DNA from: Trichormus_B sp936914905
GTDB taxonomy: Bacteria; Cyanobacteriota; Cyanobacteriia; Cyanobacteriales; Nostocaceae
Length of the DNA stretch: 64,000 nucleotides
Assembly: GCF_039871975.1 (NCBI RefSeq)
Contig: NZ_JBDPLL010000001.1
Strand: one strand, 5' to 3'
This document shows, one piece after another, positions 17,355-25,990 of this stretch. The notes beneath the pieces were generated by a model, which was not told the DNA's origin, made no database searches, and saw only the letters and a list, made by a program, of their open reading frames with translations. Both the position numbers and the translations under genes were made by a program. How positions within the stretch are numbered: position 1 is the stretch's first letter; every line of letters begins with the position of its first letter.

Positions 17355-18084
17355 AAACTTTTTCCCCTTCTGTTGCTAAATCCCAAATTACATCAGCTAG
17401 TTCTGTACTTTCTCCCAGAGGTGGTGCTAATTTAAACATCACTTCTGGAAATTGTAATTTTAGCTTTTCTACTGATTCTGCGATCGCATCGGTTATGCCA
17501 CCAGTGAATAAAAAATATGGCAAAATTGCAATTTGCTTATAACCAGCAACTACTAACTCTGTCACCCTTGATTCTAAATTCAGAGATATAGACCAATAAG
17601 CCACCACTAAACCCAAATTCCTGGCCATAGTTTCTATAGGTTGTTGAGAACCAAAACGACGACTACCATGAGCTAAAAGAATTGATACTTCTGCTTTTAT
17701 ACTAGCCATTGTGGGAGTCAACAATTTTTCTAAATTCCCATAACTACCTAAATATCGTTTAAGATCAATGATCATATCTTGACCCAGTACTGCTTTTACC
17801 AGTTCTACTTCAGCGGGAATATCTATCATCACATGAACTCCCGGTACTAGAAACAAAGGTACAATTTTTAGGCTTTTATAGCCTAAAACCAAAGCAGTTT
17901 GAGCAAAATCGTAAATTTGCTGATGTAAAGGATGAGTTTTAACCTCTAAAGTAGCTGTACCTACTAAATTTTCACTATTTGGCAATTTCTGACTTACCAG
18001 CTTTGCTAGTTGTTGCACAGCAATATCTGGACGCGGATCACGACTACCGTGAGATACTAAAAGATAGGCAGATGGCATGAGCAT
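17347..18084 (-). CDS. sirB: Sirohydrochlorin chelatase (CbiX/SirB family)
   Basis: This 245-aa protein has two tandem CbiX halves: LLVSHGSRDPRPDIAVQQL with VPLFLVPGVHVMIDIP, and ILLAHGSRRFGSQQPIE with LPYFLFTGGITDAI. The paired HGSR histidines are the metal-binding sites. It inserts iron (or cobalt) into sirohydrochlorin. The overlap with cobA supports a siroheme role, as cofactor for sulfite and nitrite reductase. Confidence 0.9.
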   Translation of the reverse strand: MLMPSAYLLVSHGSRDPRPDIAVQQLAKLVSQKLPNSENLVGTATLEVKTHPLHQQIYDFAQTALVLGYKSLKIVPLFLVPGVHVMIDIPAEVELVKAVLGQDMIIDLKRYLGSYGNLEKLLTPTMASIKAEVSILLAHGSRRFGSQQPIETMARNLGLVVAYWSISLNLESRVTELVVAGYKQIAILPYFLFTGGITDAIAESVEKLKLQFPEVMFKLAPPLGESTELADVIWDLATEGEKVFG

Positions 18085-18117
18085 AGAATCTAAAAGTTTA
18101 GATTAAGAGGTATTTAT

Positions 18118-18306
18118 ATGAAAGAATTCATGAGTGTTCTAGAAGGGTTAGTGGATCAGCTAACACTAGGTGCAATTCTAGAAATGCTAGAACGAATATG
18201 CCATAAAAAAGCTGAATATCTGAGAACTCATTGGAAAGATGAAGAATCCACAAATTTGTGGGATAAAGCGGCTAAAGAGATAGAAAGTATCAACGTCGAT
18301 ATCTAA
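18118..18306 (+). CDS. Small hypothetical protein, 62 aa
   Basis: MKEFMSVLEGLVDQLTLGAILEMLERICHKKAEYL is a helical, soluble protein with the helix LTLGAILEMLERICHKKAEYL. It is transcribed divergently from sirB with only 33 bases between the starts, so a shared promoter region is likely. It resembles small conserved cyanobacterial proteins of unknown function. No motif points to an activity. Confidence 0.6.
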   Translation: MKEFMSVLEGLVDQLTLGAILEMLERICHKKAEYLRTHWKDEESTNLWDKAAKEIESINVDI

Positions 18307-18393
18307 AATAATTTAGTCCTGATCAGGCTACCGTATTTTCAAAAGAGCCGCACTCAGAGCATCTATATATCGCCAGAATTGAGTACCACCAAC

Positions 18394-18984
18394 CTAACGA
18401 TGTGAAAGTAAATTTCCTTTCTTCGGTACTGAAGGAAAAATTAAGTTTAAGTTTTCTAAATCCCTATTAAATAGATACTTGCCCACAGCTTTATATAAAG
18501 CATGACACATTACCGCCCAAGTTTCTTCATCCGCTTTGTGCCATTTTTTAGCTTTCAGTAAATCATGCGACCTTTGATAATCAACTCCTGCGGCTGAATA
18601 CATACATTATTCCTGCGCTAAATTTTGTCCAACAATTAACTTCTGCACCAAATACAATTGATTTTCTTGTTCAAAGTCTGCTAGCAATTGGGAAATTGGG
18701 GAATGTTTTAGCTCATCTAAGCGAGCTAGTTCCTGATGAAATAATTCCACAGTCTTTATACAAATTGCCCTATTGGCATCTGGAAAATACAATTGCTTAA
18801 TTACACATTTAGGTTTAGATGGGATGTGTTGATCCATAGCTAAAAAAGTTCTGCCAAAACCACCGCTACCAATTGGATAAGGAGGGAAATAATATTCTTT
18901 CAGTAATAGTGACTTACCACATTTAATACAAAATCGAGCAGTATCTGGATTTTGCGAATAGAGACAAGCAGTACAACAAGTCAT
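18394..18984 (-). pseudogene. Ser/Thr kinase-GUN4 fusion, core deleted
   Basis: From 18984 the frame reads a CxxC...CxxC zinc ribbon (MTCCTACLYSQNP...FCIKCGKSL) and the kinase glycine loop IGSGGFGRTFLA, with the lysine region KCVIKQLYFPDANRA. It stops at about codon 125, before the catalytic HRD and DFG motifs. The next piece (18394-18603) reads YQRSHDLLKAKKWHKADEETWAVM, which matches the start of a GUN4 porphyrin-binding domain. An intact family member is much longer, so several hundred codons are missing between the two. Confidence 0.75.
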
Positions 18985-19052
18985 TGGTCATTAGTCATTG
19001 ATCATCAGGAAAATTACTTCCCCATCCCCCTGATCTCCCTCATCCCCACACC

Positions 19053-19433
19053 CTATTGCTGTTCAGCTTTATAAGTATAAAACTTGTCAAATGCTCCTAC
19101 TGTTTCAAATTTATAAGCGGGTATTAAATTATCAATTTTTAAACCCGTAGTGTAAGTACTGAAAATAATATAATTCTGTCTTTTTGTCGTAGTAGCAATA
19201 ACATCCCGCATTTGTGGGTTAACTGACTCAATCAACTGCTCACAATTAAATTGTATGATATTTTGCAAGAAATTTGGTCTTTGTTTGCAGAAATCAGTTG
19301 TTAAGTAAGTTGTCAGTTTTTGTACTGCATATTCTTCGTATTCAGCCTGTTGCGGATTTGTCTGGGCCATTGTTACTCCCAAAACAGCGATTCCTACTGC
19401 TCCTACAGATGCAATCATAATCCAGGCTTTCAT
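19053..19433 (-). CDS. DUF4359 domain protein
   Basis: This 126-aa protein has an N-terminal hydrophobic segment MKAWIMIASVGAVGIAVLGVTMA (signal peptide or anchor), then a conserved soluble domain (QQAEYEEYAVQKLTTYLTTDFC, RQNYIIFSTYTTGLKI, YKFETVGAFDKFYTYKAE). This matches the DUF4359 family of cyanobacteria, whose function is unknown. It is probably periplasmic or thylakoid-lumen facing. Confidence 0.8.
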   Translation of the reverse strand: MKAWIMIASVGAVGIAVLGVTMAQTNPQQAEYEEYAVQKLTTYLTTDFCKQRPNFLQNIIQFNCEQLIESVNPQMRDVIATTTKRQNYIIFSTYTTGLKIDNLIPAYKFETVGAFDKFYTYKAEQQ

Positions 19434-19549
19434 ATATTTTTGATTGTGATCTATTCACTACACTTTACAGATTACAAATAAATCAGATCAATTTCTGGCA
19501 AAAAAATCTTGATCATCTTTCTAAGTCGTGCTATATTGAAATAGTGGAT

Positions 19550-19623
19550 GGCGAGCGTAGCCAAGTGGTTAAGGCAGTGGTTTGTGGTACCACCATTCGT
19601 GGGTTCGAGTCCCATCGTTCGCC
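19550..19623 (+). tRNA. trnH: tRNA-His (GTG)
   Basis: It folds as a full cloverleaf. The extra G at -1 (19550) pairs with C73. The acceptor GCGAGCG pairs with CGTTCGC with one G-T. The anticodon loop TTGTGGT contains GTG, and the T arm is GTGGG/CCCAT around TTCGAGT. The encoded G-1 is diagnostic for tRNA-His. CCA is not encoded. Confidence 0.97.
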
Positions 19624-19678
19624 CTGTAGTTTCTGAAATAGTCTAAAACAAAATTAATATGGAAGCACATTGATATAA

Positions 19679-19724
19679 TGGGTTTTCAGCCTATCTTCCT
19701 ATAAGAGGATAGGCTGAAAACCCA
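19679..19724 (+). terminator. Perfect 17-bp hairpin downstream of tRNA-His
   Basis: The arms TGGGTTTTCAGCCTATC and its exact complement flank a 12-base loop. It has no T-run, and its size exceeds a usual terminator. It may process or end the tRNA transcript, or be part of a palindromic element with the next hairpin and the structured element at 19785. Confidence 0.55.
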
Positions 19725-19727
19725 AGA

Positions 19728-19766
19728 ATAGAATCATGAAATCCCAAAAAGATTTTATGATTCTAT
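19728..19766. repeat. Second long hairpin next to the first
   Basis: The arms ATAGAATCATGAAATC (19728-19743) and GATTTTATGATTCTAT (19751-19766) have one mismatch and a 7-base loop. It begins only 3 bases after the preceding hairpin. Confidence 0.8.
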
Positions 19767-19784
19767 GTCTTTTAAGCCGGGGAT

Positions 19785-19878
19785 CAAAGTTACTAGGGGC
19801 GGATTGATTACACCTTTAAGAGTCAGCTTTTGGAAAACTTAAGAATCCCTATCTCTTTAGACTGGGGAGTGTCAAATT
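19785..19878 (+). repeat. Structured element, copy A (IS200/IS605 right-end-like)
   Basis: It shares about 75-95 bases with copy B at 50070-50163, with TACACCTTTAAGAGTC, CTTAAGAATCCC and GGGGAGTGTCAAA in the same order. The ends (TTGATTACAC and GTGTCAA) can pair around an internal CCC/GGG hairpin. It resembles right ends of TnpB-carrying IS200/IS605 elements, but no tnpB is nearby. Confidence 0.6.
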
Positions 19879-20420
19879 GACAACTCCCACCAAGTTTTTT
19901 GACCTACTATACCATCTACAAATAAATTACGCTGATTTTGAAAAGCTTTGATAGCTGCTTCTGTAAGTGGTCCAAATATGCCATCAACTCGAACACCATA
20001 GCCATTAGACACTAACAATCTTTGCATAATTCTCACAGACATACCTGTACTACCAAACCGTAGAGTTGGCATAGCTTGTTGACCATATGCGGGGTATCGC
20101 GTTAATAGCTGCTGTTTTTTCGGGATATTATGTACATCAGCTAATTTATCAGATATTTGGGACACGTGTTTTTGTTTGATTTGTGCTAATATTTGATCCC
20201 GCTTAATTGCCAGTGTTGAAATATTAGGTTGTTCTCTGCCATCTGTTTTCATGAATTCAGGTGGTGTAATTTGAGAAGTATAATTTAATAGAGATAACTG
20301 ACTATTTGTTGACTTCTGCACGCCATTTTCTCGAGGAAATGGTCTATGCTCCGGCAAATGGGGCAAAGTTGGTTGTGTGGTGATTAACACGCCCGTCATT
20401 AGCAGGCCAAGTTCAGTCAT
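19872..20420 (-). CDS. Peptidoglycan-binding domain protein
   Basis: This 182-aa protein has a C-terminal PG_binding_1 domain at about residues 115-182: LRFGSTGMSVRIMQRLLVSNGYGVRVDGIFGPLTEAAIKAFQNQRNLFVDGIVGQKTW. The N-terminal 110 residues are low in conservation, with a short hydrophobic start (MTELGLLMTGVLI). It probably binds cell wall, and no catalytic domain is present. The last codons overlap the edge of the structured repeat at 19785-19878. Confidence 0.8.
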   Translation of the reverse strand: MTELGLLMTGVLITTQPTLPHLPEHRPFPRENGVQKSTNSQLSLLNYTSQITPPEFMKTDGREQPNISTLAIKRDQILAQIKQKHVSQISDKLADVHNIPKKQQLLTRYPAYGQQAMPTLRFGSTGMSVRIMQRLLVSNGYGVRVDGIFGPLTEAAIKAFQNQRNLFVDGIVGQKTWWELSI

Positions 20421-21125
20421 TGTAGTTCATCTCATATCTTGCACCTATAAGGATAAACCAGGAGTAGACAAACAAAAACTCTAAAAGTATGACTCTCTAT
20501 CAAGAAATTTCTTTATGTATTATGGCGTTGTTTATATTACCTTTTATTAAGCAAAAGTATTGATTAAATATTGAGTATTGGTTAAAAATAACCAGCAGCA
20601 AGCCCTATTTAGCAGATAATATGTATTGGTTTTGATAAGGGCAGCATTTATTCTGAAGCTATAAATATTTATGCCTTTTATAATACCTAATTTGGCATAG
20701 ATATATTTGCTCTGACTGAGTCAACATTTTAATATTTAGGGACAGAAACAGGAAATAATGTCTTGTTCAATTAAAGACCTATCATTAGAAGGATTTATGG
20801 CTTATACCAAGCTTCTCCATTGGAGTTTTGCACACATGGAGGATGATGAAATTATACAGCAGTATTTTGTGCTTTATTGACCTGCAACACACTGTATTTT
20901 GTTCGGTTGTTCACATCAGCATCCCGCTAGTACCGCAAGCGAAAGTCAAAAATCAAAAGTCAAAAATCTGATGGAGTAAGCCTTTCGTCTATTTTAAATG
21001 GTTGCCTTATTTACGCCGTACAGTACGGCAGTACTGTACTAGAGATAGAAAGAAGATATATATAGCTTATTTGGTAAGCCAGGAAAAAAAGCAATTGTGA
21101 ATTAGAACAGCAAAGCTACTAATGC
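20421..21125. other. Intergenic region with a possible tiny ORF
   Basis: About 700 bases. A 40-codon plus-strand frame (20758-20880, MSCSIKDLSLEGFMAYTKLL, with an AGGAAA stretch upstream of its ATG) might be real or a remnant, and I cannot support it further. A perfect inverted repeat is noted separately at 21018-21039. Nothing else is recognised. Confidence 0.4.
21018..21039. repeat. Perfect 9-bp inverted repeat GTACAGTAC
   Basis: GTACAGTAC-GGCA-GTACTGTAC. It is symmetrical enough to be an operator or a small hairpin, located 87 bases beyond the stop of the LOG-family gene. The related cyanobacterial LexA box has similar AGTAC/GTACT halves but different spacing. Confidence 0.6.
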
Positions 21126-22208
21126 TTACTTCCTTTCTGGATGTGCTGTTTCCTCTGGAGAAGGAATAACTAATTGGTTAATTACTGCAATCATATGATA
21201 CAAACGTCCTAGGTCACGCTGATTAAAGTATAAAAGCAGACGGGGTAGAGCAGATGTTTCATCTTGACCTTCTTGAGGTAATACTTGGCTTTTCTCAATT
21301 CTGCCTTTGATGAGAATGTCACTGAAGTTAACATTTAGCAGTTCCACCTCTGCATCTGATAACTCTTGTTTGAGACGGATCACTAATTGATCGCCTACAT
21401 AGCGGCTAGAGTGATAACCCTGATAAAAATTGGTAATAGTATTGCAAGCCACTTCCAGGTTATCTGTGACTGTGTACAAATTGGGATCCTCTGGACTCAC
21501 AAGACCTCTTGTCACCAATTGCTGATCAATATATTGACTCCAAGAATGCCAGTAATCACCACCAGGAGAATCAATTAAAACCAAAGGAACTGGGCCAAAT
21601 TTGCCTGTTTGGCTTAATGTCATACATTCAAAAGCTTCATCCTGAGTCCCAAAACCACCGGGAAATAAAGCCACCGCATCACTTTCTTTGAGGAGAAAAA
21701 GTTTACGGGTAAAGAAATATTTAAAGTGAATTAATTTGGGATCACCATCAATGATTGGATTTGCCTCTTGCTCAAACGGCAACTGAATATTTAAACCAAA
21801 AGAATTATCTCTGCCTGCGCCTTCTTGACCCGCGTGCATAATTCCACCACCACCGCCTGTAATAACCATAAATCCTAATTGACAAACGGCACGTGCAAAT
21901 TGAACTGCCATTTCGTATTCAGGGGTTTCTGAGGCTAAACGAGCAGAACCAAATATAGTAACTTTGCGAATGTGTCGGTAGCCATAAAAGAGTTGGAAAC
22001 CTCTTTCCATATCTGCTAGAGCAGCAGATAGTATTTTCCAATCAAGACGCTCAACTTCACTATCAGCCAAACGCACTACAGTAGCAAGTGCCTGCTGGAT
22101 AAATTGCCGATGTTTTAAGGTCGGTAAACGATCTATTAGTTCAGCAATATCAGCTTGGAGAGATTCTAGTATTTCAAACGAAGCTTCAGAGGTCATGTGA
22201 ACTGCCAC
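21126..22208 (-). CDS. LOG-family (lysine-decarboxylase-like) protein
   Basis: This 360-aa protein carries the Rossmann-type LOG signature: VITGGGGGIMHAGQEGAG and LFPGGFGTQDEAFECMTL (the PGGxGTxxE motif). LOG proteins are cytokinin-type nucleotide 5'-monophosphate phosphoribohydrolases. The family here has an extra N-terminal helical region (about 75 residues) and a C-terminal extension (about 100 residues), as in the longer cyanobacterial forms. Older databases call it a putative lysine decarboxylase. The substrate is not known. Confidence 0.85.
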   Translation of the reverse strand: MAVHMTSEASFEILESLQADIAELIDRLPTLKHRQFIQQALATVVRLADSEVERLDWKILSAALADMERGFQLFYGYRHIRKVTIFGSARLASETPEYEMAVQFARAVCQLGFMVITGGGGGIMHAGQEGAGRDNSFGLNIQLPFEQEANPIIDGDPKLIHFKYFFTRKLFLLKESDAVALFPGGFGTQDEAFECMTLSQTGKFGPVPLVLIDSPGGDYWHSWSQYIDQQLVTRGLVSPEDPNLYTVTDNLEVACNTITNFYQGYHSSRYVGDQLVIRLKQELSDAEVELLNVNFSDILIKGRIEKSQVLPQEGQDETSALPRLLLYFNQRDLGRLYHMIAVINQLVIPSPEETAHPERK

Positions 22209-22499
22209 AACAATGGCATTATATTTTATCTAAACTCCAGTAAATCACAAACTTATCTAATCAAGCTGAGTGATTGCTGATTGGAAAATTTTTGCCTCTT
22301 TTCTGCAACTTAAGTAGTAAAGAAAAAACAGGGATGTACCCCTGGCAAAAGATACATCCTTAAGCTTTGCCACATCGCATTTTTGTGTAACCCATTTTCA
22401 AAAGACGCAAAGGTTACGCCTCTGAAACTAATTTACAATTATTCACGTAAGAACTTTAGCCGATGGACAAATCAATGAAATTTTGCGGTCGATTGAGGT

Positions 22500-22823
22500 T
22501 TAAAGATACTTTTCCAAAGTGGTAGATAATGTACTTTTGGGAACAGCACCGACAACCATATCCACTTTTTGTCCACCTTTGAAAATCATTAATGTGGGAA
22601 TGCTGCGTATACCATACTTACCAGCAACTTGAGGATTCTCATCAGTATTGACTTTCACTACCTTGAGTTGACCTTCATACTGAGCAGCGATTTCCTCCAC
22701 AACAGGAGCTACCATGCGGCAAGGACCACACCAGGGTGCCCAAAAGTCAACTAAAACCGGTAATGGGCTTTCGATTACTTCTTGTTCAAACAAATCATCC
22801 GTCACACTTGCAGCTGCTGACAT
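22500..22823 (-). CDS. trxA: Thioredoxin, m-type
   Basis: This 107-aa protein has the active site FWAPWCGPCRM (Cys32 and Cys35), the cis-proline region IRSIPTLMIFKGGQ and the normal length of TrxA/thioredoxin m. It is reduced by ferredoxin-thioredoxin reductase, whose variable chain is encoded at 34970. It lies downstream of the IMPDH-family gene in the same direction, as I recall for Anabaena PCC 7120. Confidence 0.95.
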   Translation of the reverse strand: MSAAASVTDDLFEQEVIESPLPVLVDFWAPWCGPCRMVAPVVEEIAAQYEGQLKVVKVNTDENPQVAGKYGIRSIPTLMIFKGGQKVDMVVGAVPKSTLSTTLEKYL

Positions 22824-23190
22824 TCCTAAAAACCTTTGACTATTATATTTATCAGTTTCGTGAAAATTCTACCATAGCAAAAACATCAGCTAGGGAGTGA
22901 AGGATGTATATTTGCAAAGAAGCCACAGAATTTATGCCTAATGATAAGGAACCGCCCGAACAGTAGTCCGGGCGGAGTGTGGTGTGAGGAGTGAACGGAA
23001 ACATGCGTCTCCGCTATCTCTATTGTAGGCGACATCTGGAATTTTTCCAGTGATTGTTCAGGCTACTGGAAAAATTTTTTATTGGTTCCATTGCTCAGTT
23101 GTCAGTGGCAGTAGACAAAAGGCAAGAGGCAATACGCAGGAAGTAATATATTATTCTTTCCTACATCCTACACCCCAAGTCCCGGACCCT
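22824..23190. other. Spacer between trxA and the guaB-like gene
   Basis: About 370 bases without a gene. It contains a GC-rich hairpin CCGCCCG/CGGGCGG (22952-22975, 10-base loop), stronger than anything else in this AT-rich DNA. It may terminate the guaB-like transcript or lie in the trxA leader. Confidence 0.55.
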
Positions 23191-24354
23191 TTATTTACCC
23201 ATACCCAATTGTTGGGCTTTTTGGTAAACTTTGCCTTCGGTTAATAGGGAAGGAGCAATTACAACGTCAACTTGCTGCATTTCTTTGATATTTTTTGCTC
23301 CTAATGTACCCATGCTGGTTTTTAATGCTCCTAGAAGATTATGAGTACCATCATCTAGTCCGGCTGGACCTGTGAGTATTTGCTCTAGAGTACCTGTGGT
23401 ACCAACGTGAATGCGAGTACCACGGGGCAGTACTGGGCTAGGAGTTGCCATACCCCAATGATAACCTCGTCCTGGGGCTTCGGCGGCTCTAGCAAAGGGA
23501 GAACCAATCATTACTCCATCAGCACCACAGGCGATACATTTACAAATATCTCCACCAGTGATTAAACCGCCATCGGCAATAATAGGGATATAGTTACCAG
23601 TGTCGCGATAGTAATCATCTCTTGCTGCGGCACAATCTGCGATTGCAGTTGCTTGAGGTACACCAACACCCAATACCCCACGGGAAGTACAAGCAGCACC
23701 AGGCCCAATTCCCACTAATACCGCAGCCGCTCCTGCTTTGAACAAATCCAAAGTAACTTCATAAGTCACACAGTTCCCCAATATGACTGGGATAGGCATA
23801 GAACGGCAAAATTCTGCCAAATCGAGAGGGATAATGGAGTCTGGTGAGAGGTGGGCTGTAGAAACTACTGTGGCTTGGATAAAAAATAAATCTGCTCCAG
23901 CTTTAGCTAGAAATTCACCAAATTTACTAGCACCTACTGGAGTCCCACTCACAGCCGCAATGCCGCCTAATTGTTTAATTTCCTGAATACGTTTCTCAAT
24001 TAATTCCGGCTTTATTGGTTCGGCATAGAGTTCTTGCATCAAAGACACAAATTCGTCTTTTCCCACAGCAGCAATCCGATCTAGAATCGGTTCTGGATCA
24101 GCATAGCGAGTTTGGATACCCTCTAAATTGAGAACTCCTAATGCTCCTAATTGGGATAAACGCACAGCCATCCCTACATCAACAACACCATCCATCGCAC
24201 TAGCAATAATGGGGATTTGTCGCTCAATATTGCCAATTTTCCACTTAGTATCCGCTAAACTGGGATCGAGTGTTCTTTTACCAGGGACTAAAGCAATTTC
24301 ATCAATACCATAGGCTCGGCGAGCCACTTTTCCCCGCCCAAGTTGAATTTCCAC
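23191..24354 (-). CDS. GuaB3-type IMP dehydrogenase/GMP reductase family protein
   Basis: This 387-aa TIM-barrel protein has the phosphate-binding and catalytic loop VGIGPGAACTSRGVLGVGVPQATAI (catalytic Cys in GAACTSR), IIADGGLITGGDICKCIACGADGVMIGSPFARAAEAPG and a late flap region. It lacks the CBS pair of classical IMPDH and is shorter, which matches the GuaB3 subfamily of cyanobacteria and actinobacteria. It acts in guanine nucleotide interconversion, but the direction of catalysis cannot be told from sequence here. Confidence 0.88.
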   Translation of the reverse strand: MEIQLGRGKVARRAYGIDEIALVPGKRTLDPSLADTKWKIGNIERQIPIIASAMDGVVDVGMAVRLSQLGALGVLNLEGIQTRYADPEPILDRIAAVGKDEFVSLMQELYAEPIKPELIEKRIQEIKQLGGIAAVSGTPVGASKFGEFLAKAGADLFFIQATVVSTAHLSPDSIIPLDLAEFCRSMPIPVILGNCVTYEVTLDLFKAGAAAVLVGIGPGAACTSRGVLGVGVPQATAIADCAAARDDYYRDTGNYIPIIADGGLITGGDICKCIACGADGVMIGSPFARAAEAPGRGYHWGMATPSPVLPRGTRIHVGTTGTLEQILTGPAGLDDGTHNLLGALKTSMGTLGAKNIKEMQQVDVVIAPSLLTEGKVYQKAQQLGMGK

Positions 24355-24472
24355 GCTTTCACTTTTCTCAAATCTGTTTAAGCTAGGGTATCAAATTGTG
24401 GGGATATTGGGTATAACTTATCAGTTATAGGTAGTAATAGGCAGGACCATATATTTTTTCTGTAACCTACTT

Positions 24473-25042
24473 TTAATGGTTCTTTTTAGCCTTATGGGCT
24501 CCTGTGTAACCAGTTGCTACCCACAAAATAGCTCTAGCTCCATCACGGATAGATTTTTCAATTGGTTCTGATCCTTGTTCAGAGGGAACTGATATGGCTT
24601 TGAACTCAATACCTCGACTCCCTAAAACAATCTCGCCAATCACACAAGCACGGCGCATATGAAAATCAGAAGTAATTAAATAAACACTTTTAATGCCGCG
24701 TGCTTGCAAATCATCTACCAAAGTAGTAAAATTAGTCACTGTATCTACAGCTTCATAATCTAAATGTAATCGTGTGGGATCAACTCCAGATTTGGTAAAT
24801 ACTTCTTTTGTATATCTAGGTGGACTGCCACCACTAATCCATATTGGTATATTTGGATGCTTAGTAGCAAAATTAGCTGTAAACTTCTCCCTTTCTAAAC
24901 GTCTAGTAGAACCACCCAAAACTAACACGGCTTGTGGATGTACTAATTGGTTTTGTACTTCCTTATATCCCCACCAGACTAATAAGGGTAGGATAAAAGA
25001 CATCAGTTGCAAAGATTTACCTGTAAACAGTAGCTTATTCAA
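24473..25042 (-). CDS. YdcF/SanA-type DUF218 membrane protein
   Basis: This 189-aa protein has an N-terminal membrane helix (LQLMSFILPLLVWWGY) followed by a DUF218 domain: QAVLVLGGSTRRLEREKFTANF, IWISGGSP, and SVYLITSDFHMRRACVIGEIV. The conserved Gly-Gly, Asp-His and Arg residues of the family are present. Relatives (ElyC, SanA) affect envelope integrity. A second paralogue lies at 35619. The length is on the short side but the domain appears complete. Confidence 0.8.
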   Translation of the reverse strand: MNKLLFTGKSLQLMSFILPLLVWWGYKEVQNQLVHPQAVLVLGGSTRRLEREKFTANFATKHPNIPIWISGGSPPRYTKEVFTKSGVDPTRLHLDYEAVDTVTNFTTLVDDLQARGIKSVYLITSDFHMRRACVIGEIVLGSRGIEFKAISVPSEQGSEPIEKSIRDGARAILWVATGYTGAHKAKKNH

Positions 25043-25335
25043 GGATCTATATGTGTATCTGCGAAGACCAGGATTTTATTTAGAAATTATTTGGAGTAGA
25101 AAATTTAGCTAAAGTCCACTCAAATGAGTCTTTGGGATATTTTGATTTCGAGACGCATTTGATCACAGGACAATCCTGATTGCTCTCTTAGATGGATCAT
25201 AATAACCTAAATTCTACAATCTATGATAGGGGTTCAAACCATTTATTTATTAAGTTGTTTTACAGAATCATGCGGAATAGATATAGATAGATAATGAGGA
25301 AGTCCTTAAAGTCTAGTATCTTGTCAGACAAGAGT

Positions 25336-25502
25336 AGACCTCTTGCATAATTAATTTTATGTTATAATCCTAGGCTGTCTTTGTTCTAGCCAAAAGTTAT
25401 AGTTAGACAGTTATGTTTGAATTAGCGATCGCAAAGAACACCAAAAATACATGAAATTTAAGACTCTTTATCATACCACATAAACAATTTTGGAAGAGGT
25501 CC
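25336..25502. mobile_element. MITE copy A, ~166 bp
   Basis: It begins AGACCTCTTGCATAATT and ends with the near-complement (AATTTTGGAAGAGGTCC). It is alignable along its whole length and almost without gaps to 58789-58954. Both contain the internal ATGTTTGAATTAGCGA segment, and no transposase is encoded. The terminal inverted repeats and size indicate a non-autonomous element. Confidence 0.75.
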
Positions 25503-25728
25503 AATTTTGAAAAGCTAACTGCTAGATATTAATTTCATTATTCAATTAGCTTATAATTACTGACATTAATTAATACTTACTCGCAAAAACATTTGAGCTA
25601 TCCAACCAATGAAATATTCATGCTCCAATTATGGTTATCAGGATAGATAGAGTTAAATATTTGTTGATCCATTACAAAAATTACCTTGTGAGCAAGGCTA
25701 TATCCAATCAATATCTGATTGACACTCT

Positions 25729-25760
25729 CAGATATTCAGATATTCAGATATTCAGATATA
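25729..25760. repeat. Octamer tandem repeat CAGATATT, about four units
   Basis: The sequence repeats CAGATATT in phase over about 32 bases, ending in AGATATATTGA. It is non-coding. Confidence 0.8.
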
Positions 25761-25883
25761 TTGAAGACCCATATCAGGGATAATTATAGAAAAGACCACG
25801 GTGGTTAAAACCACTTATGTCGCTTCCCTCTCAGGGCTAAAGCCGCTGAGTTTCCCACATACCGTGTATCCTCATGATTGATA

Positions 25884-25957
25884 CGGGACTGGTGCGACTT
25901 GAACGCACGACCTGACGCTTAGGAGGCGTCCGCTCTATCCAACTGAGCTACAACCCC
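25884..25957 (-). tRNA. tRNA-Arg (CCT)
   Basis: On the minus strand the acceptor GGGGTTG pairs with CAGTCCC (one G-T, one T-G). The D arm is AGCTCAGTTGGATAGAGCG, the anticodon stem is GACGC/GCGTC with loop CTCCTAA giving CCT, and the T loop is TTCAAGT. No CCA is encoded. It stands alone between the repeat-rich region and the tocopherol cyclase gene. Confidence 0.95.
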
Positions 25958-25990
25958 AACTATAAAGGATATATAATTATAGCAGTAGTT

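Larger units (their letters stand above)
25043..25883. other. 840-base intergenic region with mobile and tandem repeats
   Basis: No gene is seen. It contains a MITE (25336-25502) and an octamer tandem repeat (25729-25760). Near 25803-25820 is the small dyad CCACGGTGGTTAAAACCAC. Confidence 0.6.

Noticed and set aside
21018..21039. LexA/SOS operator
   Set aside because: Half-sites look similar, but the spacing does not fit the cyanobacterial LexA box and it lies downstream of a gene and not at a promoter.
22952..22975. Riboswitch upstream of trxA
   Set aside because: Only a single GC-rich hairpin is visible; no conserved riboswitch core was recognised.
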